A DNA stretch of 64,000 nucleotides. It comes from Candidatus Methylomirabilota bacterium. GTDB lineage: Bacteria > Methylomirabilota > Methylomirabilia > Methylomirabilales > Methylomirabilaceae. The position numbers and the translations under genes are program-made. Location of the stretch: the NCBI GenBank assembly GCA_016207095.1, contig JACQQF010000026.1:1-64000 (forward strand), given 5' to 3'. Below the pieces are notes generated by a model that saw only the letters and a program-made list of their open reading frames with translations, made no database searches and was not told where the DNA came from. Below are positions 49,729 to 58,230 of this stretch, in pieces; positions within the stretch are counted from its first letter, which is position 1; each line of letters begins with the position of its first letter.

Positions 49729-51507
49729 ATGGCTACAGCTGATTCACGACGGGTCCTGAGTGGTCTGTGTGGGATGCTGGGGTTCGCCCTGTTCGGTCAG
49801 GGGTGCGTGGGCCAGCACACGGCACTGCCTCAGGCCGCTGCGGGCCACTCCGCGCCGCTCGTTACCGTCGCTCAGGCGCCCGAAGGGGGTGCGGAAGAGG
49901 CCGGTGCCCAAGCCTATTATGGATTCATGCGGAGCCTGCTGGCAGAACAGAAGGGAGACTATCGGGCGGCGATTCAATGGCAAAAGGACGCCCTCCAGCA
50001 TGATCCCGCCTCCGTGGCCATGCGCAACCACCTGGCTGCGCTCTATGTGAAGCGGGGCGACTTCAGAAAGGCGATCACGGCGGCAGAGGAGGTGCTTGCG
50101 CTCGATCCGAAGAGCCTGCACGCTCACCTCCTCCTGGCGACCGTCTATCAGGGCCTGCGCAATCTTCCCGCGGCCGAACGCCATTTCCGTGGTGCCATTG
50201 AACTGAGCCCCACCCGGATCGAGACGTACCTGCAGCTGGCGAGCCTATTTGTGGAGGCGAAAAGAACGCAGGAGGCGATCGCCATCTACCGGCAAGCATT
50301 GGAGATCGATCCGGCCTCACTTGTGGCCCGCTATAACCTGGGGCGCCTCTACCTTGAGGACGGGCAGTCCGAACAGGCCAGCCGGCTCTTTCAGGAGATC
50401 GTGGACAGGGATTCAGACTTCGAGCCGGCATTGCTGGCCCTCGGGATCAGCTTCGAGGCACAGGGCAAATTGGATGAGGCGAAGGGGGTCTACCGACAGG
50501 CGCTGGAGGGCGATCCGCGAAATCGCGAGCTTCGGGAGCGTTTGGCGCAACTCTATATGAGGCAGAAGGACCTCGATGCCGCGCTTGGGGAGTACCGGCG
50601 ACTGCTTGATCAAGAGCCAAGCAACAGCTCGGTGAAGCTCCGGATGGCACTCGTTCATTATGAGAAGAAAGCCTACGGGGAGGCCGTAGACACCTTTCAC
50701 GATATTCTCCGTCAGGAGCCGGCCAACCACGAGGTCCGATACTACCTGGGCCTGGCCCTCGAGGATCAGAAGCGCCACGACGAGGCCCTCGAGGAGTTGG
50801 CGCGGATTCCTGCTGGCAGCCCTCGCCATCCTGACGCGCTGTTTCACCGTGGCTACATTCTCAGCCAGAAGGCGCGCTACGCGGAGGCCATCGAACTGCT
50901 ATCCGAGGCGGAGGGGCTCAGGCCGAAGGAGGGCAACATCCCATACCTGCTGGGCCTGATCCACTTCCAGCAGAAGAGCTACGCTGAGGCAATCGTGCAA
51001 CTGGAGCGGGCGATACGCCTGGAACCGAACAATGTCGGCTATCTCTATCAACTGGGCTCCGCCTTTGAGCGGAGTCGCCAGATGGACAAGGGCGAGGCGA
51101 TCTTTCGCAGGCTCTTGGTCATTGATCCAAAGCACGCCGATGCCTATAACTATCTGGGGTATATGTTCGCCGACGAGGGGATCAACCTCGATGAGTCGAT
51201 CGCCCTGGTCAAGAAGGCCCTGGATCTGGAGCCGGACAATGGGGCATTCGTAGACAGCCTGGGGTGGGCCTATTACAAGAAGGGGATGGTGGACGAGGCC
51301 TTGGTGGAGTTGAACCGTGCCGCGGAGCTGTCCAAAAAGGAAGACCCTACCATTTTTGAGCACCTCGGTGACGTCTACTTCAAGAAGGGGATGGTTCGGG
51401 AGGCGATCAGGGATTGGGAGCGAGCGCTTGCCCTCGATTCTGCTAACGAGGCAATTCAGCGAAAGGTCAGAAGCGCGCGCGATCTGCTCTCGCGGGAGGG
51501 CGGATGA
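49729..51507 (+). CDS. TPR-repeat lipoprotein
   Basis: 592 residues. The signal segment has a lipobox-like cysteine (GMLGFALFGQGC). About fourteen tetratricopeptide repeats follow, e.g. ALYVKRGDFRKAITAAEEVL, LYLEDGQSEQASRLFQEIVD, YLLGLIHFQQKSYAEAIVQL, YNYLGYMFADEGINLDESIA. Scaffold protein; a role in outer-membrane assembly or exopolysaccharide export is possible. It overlaps the next lipoprotein gene by ATGA. Confidence 0.9.
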   Translation: MATADSRRVLSGLCGMLGFALFGQGCVGQHTALPQAAAGHSAPLVTVAQAPEGGAEEAGAQAYYGFMRSLLAEQKGDYRAAIQWQKDALQHDPASVAMRNHLAALYVKRGDFRKAITAAEEVLALDPKSLHAHLLLATVYQGLRNLPAAERHFRGAIELSPTRIETYLQLASLFVEAKRTQEAIAIYRQALEIDPASLVARYNLGRLYLEDGQSEQASRLFQEIVDRDSDFEPALLALGISFEAQGKLDEAKGVYRQALEGDPRNRELRERLAQLYMRQKDLDAALGEYRRLLDQEPSNSSVKLRMALVHYEKKAYGEAVDTFHDILRQEPANHEVRYYLGLALEDQKRHDEALEELARIPAGSPRHPDALFHRGYILSQKARYAEAIELLSEAEGLRPKEGNIPYLLGLIHFQQKSYAEAIVQLERAIRLEPNNVGYLYQLGSAFERSRQMDKGEAIFRRLLVIDPKHADAYNYLGYMFADEGINLDESIALVKKALDLEPDNGAFVDSLGWAYYKKGMVDEALVELNRAAELSKKEDPTIFEHLGDVYFKKGMVREAIRDWERALALDSANEAIQRKVRSARDLLSREGG

Positions 51508-52331
51508 TTCATCCGCTTCGTCTCTGCGTGCTGGTGGCGGCGTTGGCGGGGGCGGGGCTGAGCGGCTGCGGGTATTTCCTGGACCTGGTTCCAGAGGAGA
51601 AGGGTCTTCCCCTCGTGTCGCGTCCGGTTGCGGAGGAGATGCTCCGCACGCTGAAGGAGCGCGAGGCGAAGGCCACCAGCCTGAGGGCGGTCCTTGACCT
51701 CACCGTCTGGCACGGCGGCAGGCGTCAGTATCTCCAGCAGGTGGCCGTTGTCGAGCGGCCGGCACTGATTCGCCTGGAGACAATCGGCTGGGCGGGGCTG
51801 ACGACGCTGGTTGTGGCCAGCGATGGACACCGACTCCAGGCTCACGTTCCCGTGGAGAACACATTCGTCGCGGGGAGGGCGACAGCGGAGAACGTGGCGG
51901 CGGTTGCCGGGATCCGCGTCGCGCCATCACATCTGGTCCGGTTGCTCCTTGGGCTGCCCCCCCTTCCCATCGAGATCGACAAGAGCGCGATGTTCCGCCC
52001 GGAGAATGAGTACGCCTACTTGCTGCGAGAGCGGGAGTCGTCCTACACGCAGCGGCTCTGGGTGTCCGCTGACGACCTGACGCTTCTGCGAGGGGAGCTG
52101 TACGACTGGGGATCGCTCCGTTTGAAATTTCGCTACTCTCCAGAGGGGTACGGGCTCTTCTCGCTTCTCTTGGAAGAGCCTTCGGGACGTGTGGTGATCG
52201 AGGTGTCGTATCGTTCGTACGAGCTCAACCCCGAGCTTCCTAGTGACCTATTCACACTCCCGCAACCGTCCGGGAGGGCGCGAGTCGTGGACCTTGACAC
52301 GGGCCAGGCCCCGTCACTTAGGCTCCAGTGA
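51504..52331 (+). CDS. LolB/DUF4292-like outer-membrane lipoprotein
   Basis: 275 residues. Lipoprotein signal LRLCVLVAALAGAGLSGCG. The mature domain follows a LolA/LolB-like beta-barrel pattern: ATSLRAVLDLTVWHGGRRQY, RLETIGWAGLTTLVVASDGH, then WGSLRLKFRYSPEGYGLFSL. Probably carries lipids or lipoproteins to the outer membrane. It sits just upstream of ispE, which is where lolB is found in many Gram-negatives (inference from gene order). Confidence 0.8.
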   Translation: MIHPLRLCVLVAALAGAGLSGCGYFLDLVPEEKGLPLVSRPVAEEMLRTLKEREAKATSLRAVLDLTVWHGGRRQYLQQVAVVERPALIRLETIGWAGLTTLVVASDGHRLQAHVPVENTFVAGRATAENVAAVAGIRVAPSHLVRLLLGLPPLPIEIDKSAMFRPENEYAYLLRERESSYTQRLWVSADDLTLLRGELYDWGSLRLKFRYSPEGYGLFSLLLEEPSGRVVIEVSYRSYELNPELPSDLFTLPQPSGRARVVDLDTGQAPSLRLQ

Positions 52332-52334
52332 GGG

Positions 52335-53213
52335 ATGGACCGGGTCACATTGCCCTCCCCTTCCAAGATCAACCTGTATCTCGAGGTCCTGGGTCGGCGG
52401 GACGATGGGTACCATGAGATCACCTCAATCGCAGTCCTGACCGAGCTCTGCGACACCGTCACCCTGGAGCGGCGAGCCAGCGGGATCACGATCGGGGTGG
52501 CGGACCCACAGGTCCCGTCTGGGCCACAGAATCTGTGCTACCGCGCGGCGGACCTGCTGCTGCGACACTGCGGCATCACCGCCGGGATCAGTATTCGAAT
52601 CGAAAAGCGTATTCCCATCTCGGGAGGGATGGGAGGGGGTTCCAGTAACGCGGCGGCGACCCTGTGGGGACTCAACCTCGTGTATGAGCTGGGGCGGTCC
52701 CGCGAAGAGTTGATGTGTCTTGGTGGTGAGCTGGGCTCGGATGTCCCGCTCTTCTTCTCCCAAGGGGCCGCCTTCGTAAAGGGACGGGGGGAGCGGGTGG
52801 AAGAGATGCCCGCTCTATGTCCCCGATGGCTGGTGATTGCCAATCCGGGAATAGCCATCTCCACCGCATCGGTCTATAGCCGCCTGAGATTGCCGTTGAC
52901 ATCGGAAAAGGCCGGTATTAGAATGCGAGCTTTGTTCGAGTCCGGGCAGGCGGATGCCGCGCTCTCCTGCTGTTTCAATCGGCTGGAGGATGTGGTGCTT
53001 CAGGCCTATCCGGCCGTCGCCGAGCTGAAACAGCGGATGGCGTTGTTGGGCGCGAGTCCGGCCCTGGTCAGCGGGAGCGGATCGACTGTGTTCGGGGTGA
53101 TGAAGGACGCCGATGTGGCGGAACGGGTTGCGTCGACCCTGGTGGAGACCGGCGTCAGGGCTGTCGCGTGCCGCACCTTGGATAAGAACCCCATGCTCGC
53201 TGTCGCTCAGTAG
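52335..53213 (+). CDS. ispE: 4-diphosphocytidyl-2-C-methyl-D-erythritol kinase
   Basis: 292 residues. GHMP kinase motifs: PSKINLYLEVLGRRDDGYHE, then PISGGMGGGSSNAAATLWGL, and LVSGSGSTVFGVMKDADVA. Phosphorylates CDP-ME in the MEP isoprenoid pathway. The ATG starts three bases after the preceding stop. Confidence 0.96.
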   Translation: MDRVTLPSPSKINLYLEVLGRRDDGYHEITSIAVLTELCDTVTLERRASGITIGVADPQVPSGPQNLCYRAADLLLRHCGITAGISIRIEKRIPISGGMGGGSSNAAATLWGLNLVYELGRSREELMCLGGELGSDVPLFFSQGAAFVKGRGERVEEMPALCPRWLVIANPGIAISTASVYSRLRLPLTSEKAGIRMRALFESGQADAALSCCFNRLEDVVLQAYPAVAELKQRMALLGASPALVSGSGSTVFGVMKDADVAERVASTLVETGVRAVACRTLDKNPMLAVAQ

Positions 53214-53268
53214 AATGCGGGTGGAACACAGGCCTCCTGGCTTCGTACAGCGGAAGCGTTCCTTCCCT

Positions 53269-53342
53269 TGGGGGGTCGGATAAGGGTAATCCGGCAGACT
53301 TTGGATCTGCACATCGAGGTTCGAGTCCTCGCCCCCCAGCCA
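53269..53342 (+). tRNA. tRNA-Gln (anticodon TTG)
   Basis: The acceptor stem TGGGGGG pairs with CCCCCCA. The anticodon arm GCAGA-CTTTGGA-TCTGC places TTG at the anticodon. The T arm has the usual GGTTCGAGTCC. The CCA end is encoded (53340-53342). 74 nt, between ispE and prs. Confidence 0.95.
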
Positions 53343-53412
53343 GAAGAGTGCTGCAGGCCGGGATCGGGCCTGGAAGGACTGAAGAGAACGCGAGCCACGT
53401 GGAGAGCGCCAG

Positions 53413-54351
53413 ATGACTGACCGGTTGATTCTGTTTTCCGGCAACGCCAATCGGGCCCTGTCACAGGAGATCGCGGACCATCTGGGCGTCCCGCTGGGTG
53501 AGGCCGAGGTGTCGCGTTTTGCCGACGGCGAGATCCTTGTCCAGATCTTCGAGAATGTCAGAGGTGCCGATGTCTTCGTCATCCAGCCCACGTGTCGGCC
53601 GGTCAACGAGAACCTGATGGAACTTCTCGTGATCATCGATGCCCTGAAGCGGGCGTCGGCGTGGCGGATCACGGCCGTCATGCCCTACTACGGCTATGGC
53701 CGGCAGGATCGGAAGGTCCAGCCCCGCGTGCCCATCACCGCCAAGCTGGTGGCCGACCTCCTCACCGCGGCTGGGGTGCACCGGGTGTTGACGATGGACC
53801 TTCATGCCGGGCAGATCCAGGGCTTCTTCACGACCCCGGTCGATCACCTCTACGCCGCCCCGGTCCTGCTCCAGTATTTTCAGGAGCGAATGTTGGGCGA
53901 GGCGGTGGTGGTCTCTCCGGACGCGGGCGGGGTGGAGCGGGCCCGCGCATTCGCGAAGCGTCTGGACACGTCGTTGGCCTTCATCGACAAGCGCCGGACA
54001 GGCCCGAATGAGGCAAAGGTCATGCACATCATCGGGGATGTGGAGGGGCGGGACGTCATAATCGTGGACGACATGATCGACACGGGCGGGACCCTCACCC
54101 AGGCGGTCCCGGCGCTACTCGAAAAAGGGGCGAAGCGGATCTTTGCGAGCTGCACGCACCCCGTCCTCTCGGGCGCGGCTGTGGAACGGATCGAGGGATC
54201 GGCCCTCGAGGAGGTGGTTGTCACCAACACGATCCCGCTGTCCGAAGGCAGGCATTCCAAAAAGCTTTCCGTGCTTTCTGTGGCGCCGCTCCTTGGAGAG
54301 GCCATCAGCCGCATTCACAAAGACGAGTCCGTGAGTCGGCTTTTCGTATGA
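53413..54351 (+). CDS. prs: Ribose-phosphate pyrophosphokinase
   Basis: 312 residues. [55 protein letters not shown], and the PRPP loop [20 protein letters not shown]. Makes PRPP for nucleotides and His/Trp. Followed by rplY, the common prs-rplY-pth order. Confidence 0.97.
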   Translation: MTDRLILFSGNANRALSQEIADHLGVPLGEAEVSRFADGEILVQIFENVRGADVFVIQPTCRPVNENLMELLVIIDALKRASAWRITAVMPYYGYGRQDRKVQPRVPITAKLVADLLTAAGVHRVLTMDLHAGQIQGFFTTPVDHLYAAPVLLQYFQERMLGEAVVVSPDAGGVERARAFAKRLDTSLAFIDKRRTGPNEAKVMHIIGDVEGRDVIIVDDMIDTGGTLTQAVPALLEKGAKRIFASCTHPVLSGAAVERIEGSALEEVVVTNTIPLSEGRHSKKLSVLSVAPLLGEAISRIHKDESVSRLFV

Positions 54352-54362
54352 CGGAGGGAAGG

Positions 54363-55088
54363 ATGGCAGAGGTGTTGTTGAAAGGGCAGATCCGAACGGG
54401 GCTGGGCAAGGGGGCGGCCAAGAAGCTTCGGCAACAGCGGATGATCCCAGCCGTCGTGTACGGCGGTTCGGCCGGCCAGGTTCCGGTGACGATCAATCCC
54501 CTTGAGTTGGCGAAGGTGCTGGGCACCGGGGCGGGCGAGAACGTCCTGATCAGCCTCTTGCTGGTCGGGGACGGTGAGCGGACGATTCCCGTGATCCTGA
54601 AAGATCTGCAGCGGGATCCTGTCCGGGGGGAACCCCTCCACGCCGACTTTCTGGAGATCTCCATGAAGCGGAGGATCAGGGTTCAGGTCCCGATCCAGTT
54701 GACCGGTGAACCGATCGGCGTCAGGAACAAGGGGGGCTTCATGGAACAGCACCTCCGCGAGGTGTCGATCGAATGCCTGCCCGGGGCGATTCCCAAGCAG
54801 ATCACGGTGGAGGTGACCGATCTGGACGTGGGCGACTCCGTTCACGTGCGCGATCTCCCGGTGCCAGAAGATGTCAGGGTGGTCGATGACCCCGCCAGGG
54901 CGGTGGTGTCAGTCTTGATCTTGCGGGCAGTGGTCGAGGAGGCTCCGGTCACCGTGGAGGAGAAGCCTGCCGAGCCGGAGGTGGTCGGAAAGAAGGAGGC
55001 AAAGCCCGCGGAGCCGGAGGTGGCCGGCAAGAAGGAGGCGAAGGAGGGCAGGGAGGGCAAGAAGGAGGCCGGCAAGGCAGAGGGGTAA
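54363..55088 (+). CDS. rplY: 50S ribosomal protein L25 (CTC type)
   Basis: 241 residues from the ATG at 54363 (GGAGGGAAGG just upstream); an ATG at 54348 overlapping the prs stop is an alternative. LKGQIRTGLGKGAAKKLRQQ, IPAVVYGG and the CTC C-terminal beta domain are present. The tail is Lys/Glu-rich with imperfect KPAEPEV-GKKEAK repeats. Binds 5S rRNA. Confidence 0.95.
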   Translation: MAEVLLKGQIRTGLGKGAAKKLRQQRMIPAVVYGGSAGQVPVTINPLELAKVLGTGAGENVLISLLLVGDGERTIPVILKDLQRDPVRGEPLHADFLEISMKRRIRVQVPIQLTGEPIGVRNKGGFMEQHLREVSIECLPGAIPKQITVEVTDLDVGDSVHVRDLPVPEDVRVVDDPARAVVSVLILRAVVEEAPVTVEEKPAEPEVVGKKEAKPAEPEVAGKKEAKEGREGKKEAGKAEG

Positions 55089-55097
55089 GACGAGCCG

Positions 55098-55691
55098 TTG
55101 TGGATGGTCGTGGGCCTGGGTAATCCGGGCGCGGAGTACGCAGACAGCCGCCATAACGTCGGCTTCCTGGTGGTTGAGGAATTAGCCGACCGGTGCGGTG
55201 CCACCTTCGGGCATCGACGCTATCGTTCACTGTTCACGCGAGCGGTGCGTCATGGCGAGGACGTCCTGCTGGTCAAACCTCTCACATTCATGAACGACAG
55301 CGGTTCCGCCGTCTCGAGGTGGCAGCAGGCCGTCGGCCTGAAGCCCAACCAGATCATCGTGATTCATGACGATCTGGATCTCCCCATCTCCCAGTTGCGG
55401 ATCAAGACTCGGGGGGGTCACGGTGGGCACAAGGGTGTCCGTTCGATCCAGGAGTCCCTGGGCGGCGGGGACTTTCTCCGGGTCAAGGTGGGGATCGGGC
55501 GTCCAGGCCCTGGACGTGATCCCGTAGAGCATGTCCTGGGGCCGTTTAAGAAGGCCGAACAGCGCGACGTCGAAAAGGCGGCGGAACAGGCCGCCGATGC
55601 CGTCGAGTTGTTGATCCGGGAGGGCGTTCAAGCGGCCATGAACCGATACAACATTCGGGCATCCCGGCGTCGGGATCCCTCGGACCCGTAA
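55098..55691 (+). CDS. pth: Peptidyl-tRNA hydrolase
   Basis: 197 residues. TTG start chosen since relatives begin M-W-x-V-V-G-L-G-N-P-G (here MVVGLGNPGAEYADSRHNVG; ATG at 55104 is the alternative). The catalytic His in RHNVG, KPLTFMNDSGSAV and HDDLDLPISQLRIKTRGGHG are intact. Recycles peptidyl-tRNA. Confidence 0.95.
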   Translation: MWMVVGLGNPGAEYADSRHNVGFLVVEELADRCGATFGHRRYRSLFTRAVRHGEDVLLVKPLTFMNDSGSAVSRWQQAVGLKPNQIIVIHDDLDLPISQLRIKTRGGHGGHKGVRSIQESLGGGDFLRVKVGIGRPGPGRDPVEHVLGPFKKAEQRDVEKAAEQAADAVELLIREGVQAAMNRYNIRASRRRDPSDP

Positions 55692-55710
55692 AAGAAAGGG
55701 GGTGAGGCGC

Positions 55711-56088
55711 GTGAACTCGTATGAGGTGATCTTCATCCTGGACCCGGTCCTTACAGAGGACGGCGTTGAGGCAGAGATAGGGGCGGTTCGAGAGGTCGTG
55801 ACCAAGAAGGGAGGAGAGGTTGCAGAGGTCCAGAAATGGGGGAAGAAGCGTCTGGCCTACGAGGTCAAGAAGCGGAGGGACGGCCAGTACATCCTGATGA
55901 AGGTCGGTGGCCCTGGCGGGGTCGTGGCCGATCTGGATCGGCATTTTCGGATCACCGAGACGATCCTGAAAGGGATGGTCGTCAGGGCTGAGGAGCCTCG
56001 GAGAACGCGTTTCAAGTCAAAGCCTTCTCGGAGCCACGGGGAGGTCGGCACGGCCACCCAGGAGGTCGGTGATGGCGAGCTTCAATAA
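55711..56088 (+). CDS. rpsF: 30S ribosomal protein S6
   Basis: 125 residues from a GTG at 55711 (AAGGGGGTGAG upstream). MNSYEVIFILDPVLTEDGVE, GKKRLAYEVKKRRDGQYILM, RHFRITETILKGMVVR. The usual rpsF-ssb-rpsR order; it overlaps ssb by 17 bases. Confidence 0.95.
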   Translation: MNSYEVIFILDPVLTEDGVEAEIGAVREVVTKKGGEVAEVQKWGKKRLAYEVKKRRDGQYILMKVGGPGGVVADLDRHFRITETILKGMVVRAEEPRRTRFKSKPSRSHGEVGTATQEVGDGELQ

Positions 56089-56467
56089 GGTGATTCTGCT
56101 GGGGAACCTGACCCGGGACCCCGAACTTCGGCACACACCCGCCGGAATGGCCGTATGCAACTTTGATCTGGCCGTGAATCGCTCTTTTACCACCAAGACT
56201 GGTGAGCGAAAAGAGGAGGTCTGTTTCATCACGGTGGTCGTCTGGGATAAGCAGGGGCAGACCTGCGCCGAGTATCTGGGCAAGGGGAGCCCCGCGCTGG
56301 TCGAAGGTCGCCTCCAGCAACGATCGTGGGAAACGCCGGATGGCCAGAAGCGGACCAAGTATGAGGTGGTGGCTGAGCGGGTGCAATTCATTGGTGGGCG
56401 CAAGGAGACGGTGGCGTCCGAGGAGGAGCCGCCTCGGCCGGTTGGGGAAGAGGAGGTACCGTTTTGA
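56072..56467 (+). CDS. ssb: Single-stranded DNA-binding protein
   Basis: 131 residues from the ATG at 56072 with GGAGG upstream. OB-fold: SFNKVILLGNLTRDPELRHT, CNFDLAVNRSF, KGSPALVEGRLQQRSWETPD. The acidic C-terminal tip ends EEEVPF, the partner-binding signature. Confidence 0.96.
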   Translation: MASFNKVILLGNLTRDPELRHTPAGMAVCNFDLAVNRSFTTKTGERKEEVCFITVVVWDKQGQTCAEYLGKGSPALVEGRLQQRSWETPDGQKRTKYEVVAERVQFIGGRKETVASEEEPPRPVGEEEVPF

Positions 56468-56498
56468 GACTCGATGAGCGACGAGAGGATTGCGGCGA

Positions 56499-56735
56499 AT
56501 GCTGAAAAAGCGGCGGAGTTTTCGGCGGCAGAAGGTCTGCAAATATTGTGTCGATAAGATCGACGCGGTCGATTTCAAGGATGCAAAGAGACTCAGGAAC
56601 TTCATGACCGATCGGGGAAAGATCACCCCGCGGCGGATCTCCGGCAACTGCGCCCTCCATCAGCGTCAATTGGCCACAGCCATCAGGCGGGCTCGCAGCA
56701 TCGCGCTGCTGCCATTCGCCGCCGATCTGTCGTAA
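56499..56735 (+). CDS. rpsR: 30S ribosomal protein S18
   Basis: 78 residues from the ATG at 56499 (a TTG at 56490 is possible). [40 protein letters not shown]. It keeps a CxxC (CKYC), so it may be the zinc-associated form. Completes rpsF-ssb-rpsR. Confidence 0.95.
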   Translation: MLKKRRSFRRQKVCKYCVDKIDAVDFKDAKRLRNFMTDRGKITPRRISGNCALHQRQLATAIRRARSIALLPFAADLS

Positions 56736-56786
56736 GCGGCCCCGAATGTCGGGAGGCTGCTCGTCGGGGTGCAGAGAGGGAGTTCG

Positions 56787-57734
56787 ATGATGGAGGGGCA
56801 GGCCAGGACGATGGTCCAAGGGGCCGCGTTGTGCCTGGCGTCGCTGACGCTGGCGCTTGCGGGCACGACGATCCCGATCGCCGGGGTCTTCTTTGCCTTG
56901 CTCACCCCGCTGCCTCTCGTCCTCCTCTCTGTGAGGCACGGCCGAGCTACCGCCCTCCTTGGAACGCTCGCCGTGGGCGCCGCCTTGGCCGTCCTCTTGG
57001 GGCGGGGATATGTGTGGATCTTCTACCTTGAATTCGGCCTGCCCGCACTGGTGCTTGCGGAGACCATCCGGAGGGAGTGGGCTCCGGAGACCTCGGTAGC
57101 CGCGGGAAGCCTGGCGATCATCGGGGGCAGCCTGCTCGGCCTCTTCATCCTATCGCGCGACGGGGGCGGCGTGGCAGCCTATCTCCTGGGGCAACTCGAT
57201 CTCGCACTCCAGGAGGCGATGGCGCTCTACAATAAGATGGGCTTTGCACCGGAAGAGCCCGGCGCCGTATTGGCCGCGGCGCAACAGCTACAGAAGTTTC
57301 TGCTGGCGACCTCGCCGGGCCTGTTCATCGCGGTGGCGCTGTTGATCACCTCCGCCAACTACTTCCTGGCTCGTACCGGCCTGGCGCGCGTCTCTACGAA
57401 CCCAGGGTCCGACCCTGGGTTCGCCTGGAAGATGCCGGACGCACTGGTCTGGGTGTTCATCGCGTCAGCGGCGCTGCTTCTGAGCGGCCTGCCGATCGTC
57501 AAGCAGATCGGCCTGAACGGGTTGGTCGTCATGATGACGCTCTATTTTCTGCAGGGCCTTGCGATCGCTGCCTTCTGGATTCGGCGGCTGAAACTCCCCG
57601 CCTTTGTGAGGGTCCTGGGCGTCGCGCTGTTGCTGCTTCAGCCCCTTCTACTGCTCCTTTTGACAGGGGTAGGGTTGTTTGATATCTGGTTTGTCTTTCG
57701 CCGACAGACGCTCCCCCGGCCGCCTGGGGCGTGA
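56787..57734 (+). CDS. DUF2232 (YybS-like) membrane protein
   Basis: 315 residues from the ATG at 56787. Seven to eight transmembrane helices, e.g. GAALCLASLTLALAGTTIPI, GVFFALLTPLPLVLLSVRHG, VGAALAVLLGRGYVWIFYLE. DUF2232 proteins commonly lie between rpsR and rplI, as here. Function unknown. Confidence 0.85.
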   Translation: MMEGQARTMVQGAALCLASLTLALAGTTIPIAGVFFALLTPLPLVLLSVRHGRATALLGTLAVGAALAVLLGRGYVWIFYLEFGLPALVLAETIRREWAPETSVAAGSLAIIGGSLLGLFILSRDGGGVAAYLLGQLDLALQEAMALYNKMGFAPEEPGAVLAAAQQLQKFLLATSPGLFIAVALLITSANYFLARTGLARVSTNPGSDPGFAWKMPDALVWVFIASAALLLSGLPIVKQIGLNGLVVMMTLYFLQGLAIAAFWIRRLKLPAFVRVLGVALLLLQPLLLLLLTGVGLFDIWFVFRRQTLPRPPGA

Positions 57735-57776
57735 GCCGAGAGGGTCAGACGGATCGCCCGAGGAGGTAGAGGAACG

Positions 57777-58220
57777 ATGAAGGTCATTCTACTGGAGCAG
57801 GTGGAAAAACTGGGAAGACCCGGCGACCACGTCGAGGTGGCAGATGGCTACGCCCGCAATTTCCTCATCCCCAAGCGAAAGGCGGTGGCTGCGACTCCCG
57901 CCCACGTCAAGTCGCTGGACCATCTGCTTCGACAGAACAAGGGTCAAGAGGACAGGCTTCGCCATGCGGCGGGAGCGATGGCGGCCCGCATCGCAGAGGC
58001 GAGCTGCGTGATCAAGCGCCAGGCCGGCGAACAGGAGAAACTCTTCGGCTCCGTCACGAATCAGGACATTGCCGCCGCCCTAGGTGCCCGGGGGCTCGAC
58101 GTGGATCGTCGGAAGATCCTCCTGCAAGAGCCGATCAAGGTGCTGGGCAGCTATACCATTCCCATTCGGCTGCACCCCGAGGTCGTCGCCGAGCTCAGAC
58201 TCACCGTGGAGCGCTCATAG
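57777..58220 (+). CDS. rplI: 50S ribosomal protein L9
   Basis: 147 residues. MKVILLEQVEKLGRPGDHVE, VADGYARNFLIPKRKAVAAT, then the coiled helix and C-terminal domain LFGSVTNQDIAAALGARGLD. The ATG follows GAGGTAGAGGAAC. Confidence 0.97.
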   Translation: MKVILLEQVEKLGRPGDHVEVADGYARNFLIPKRKAVAATPAHVKSLDHLLRQNKGQEDRLRHAAGAMAARIAEASCVIKRQAGEQEKLFGSVTNQDIAAALGARGLDVDRRKILLQEPIKVLGSYTIPIRLHPEVVAELRLTVERS

Positions 58221-58230
58221 AGGTGCGGGC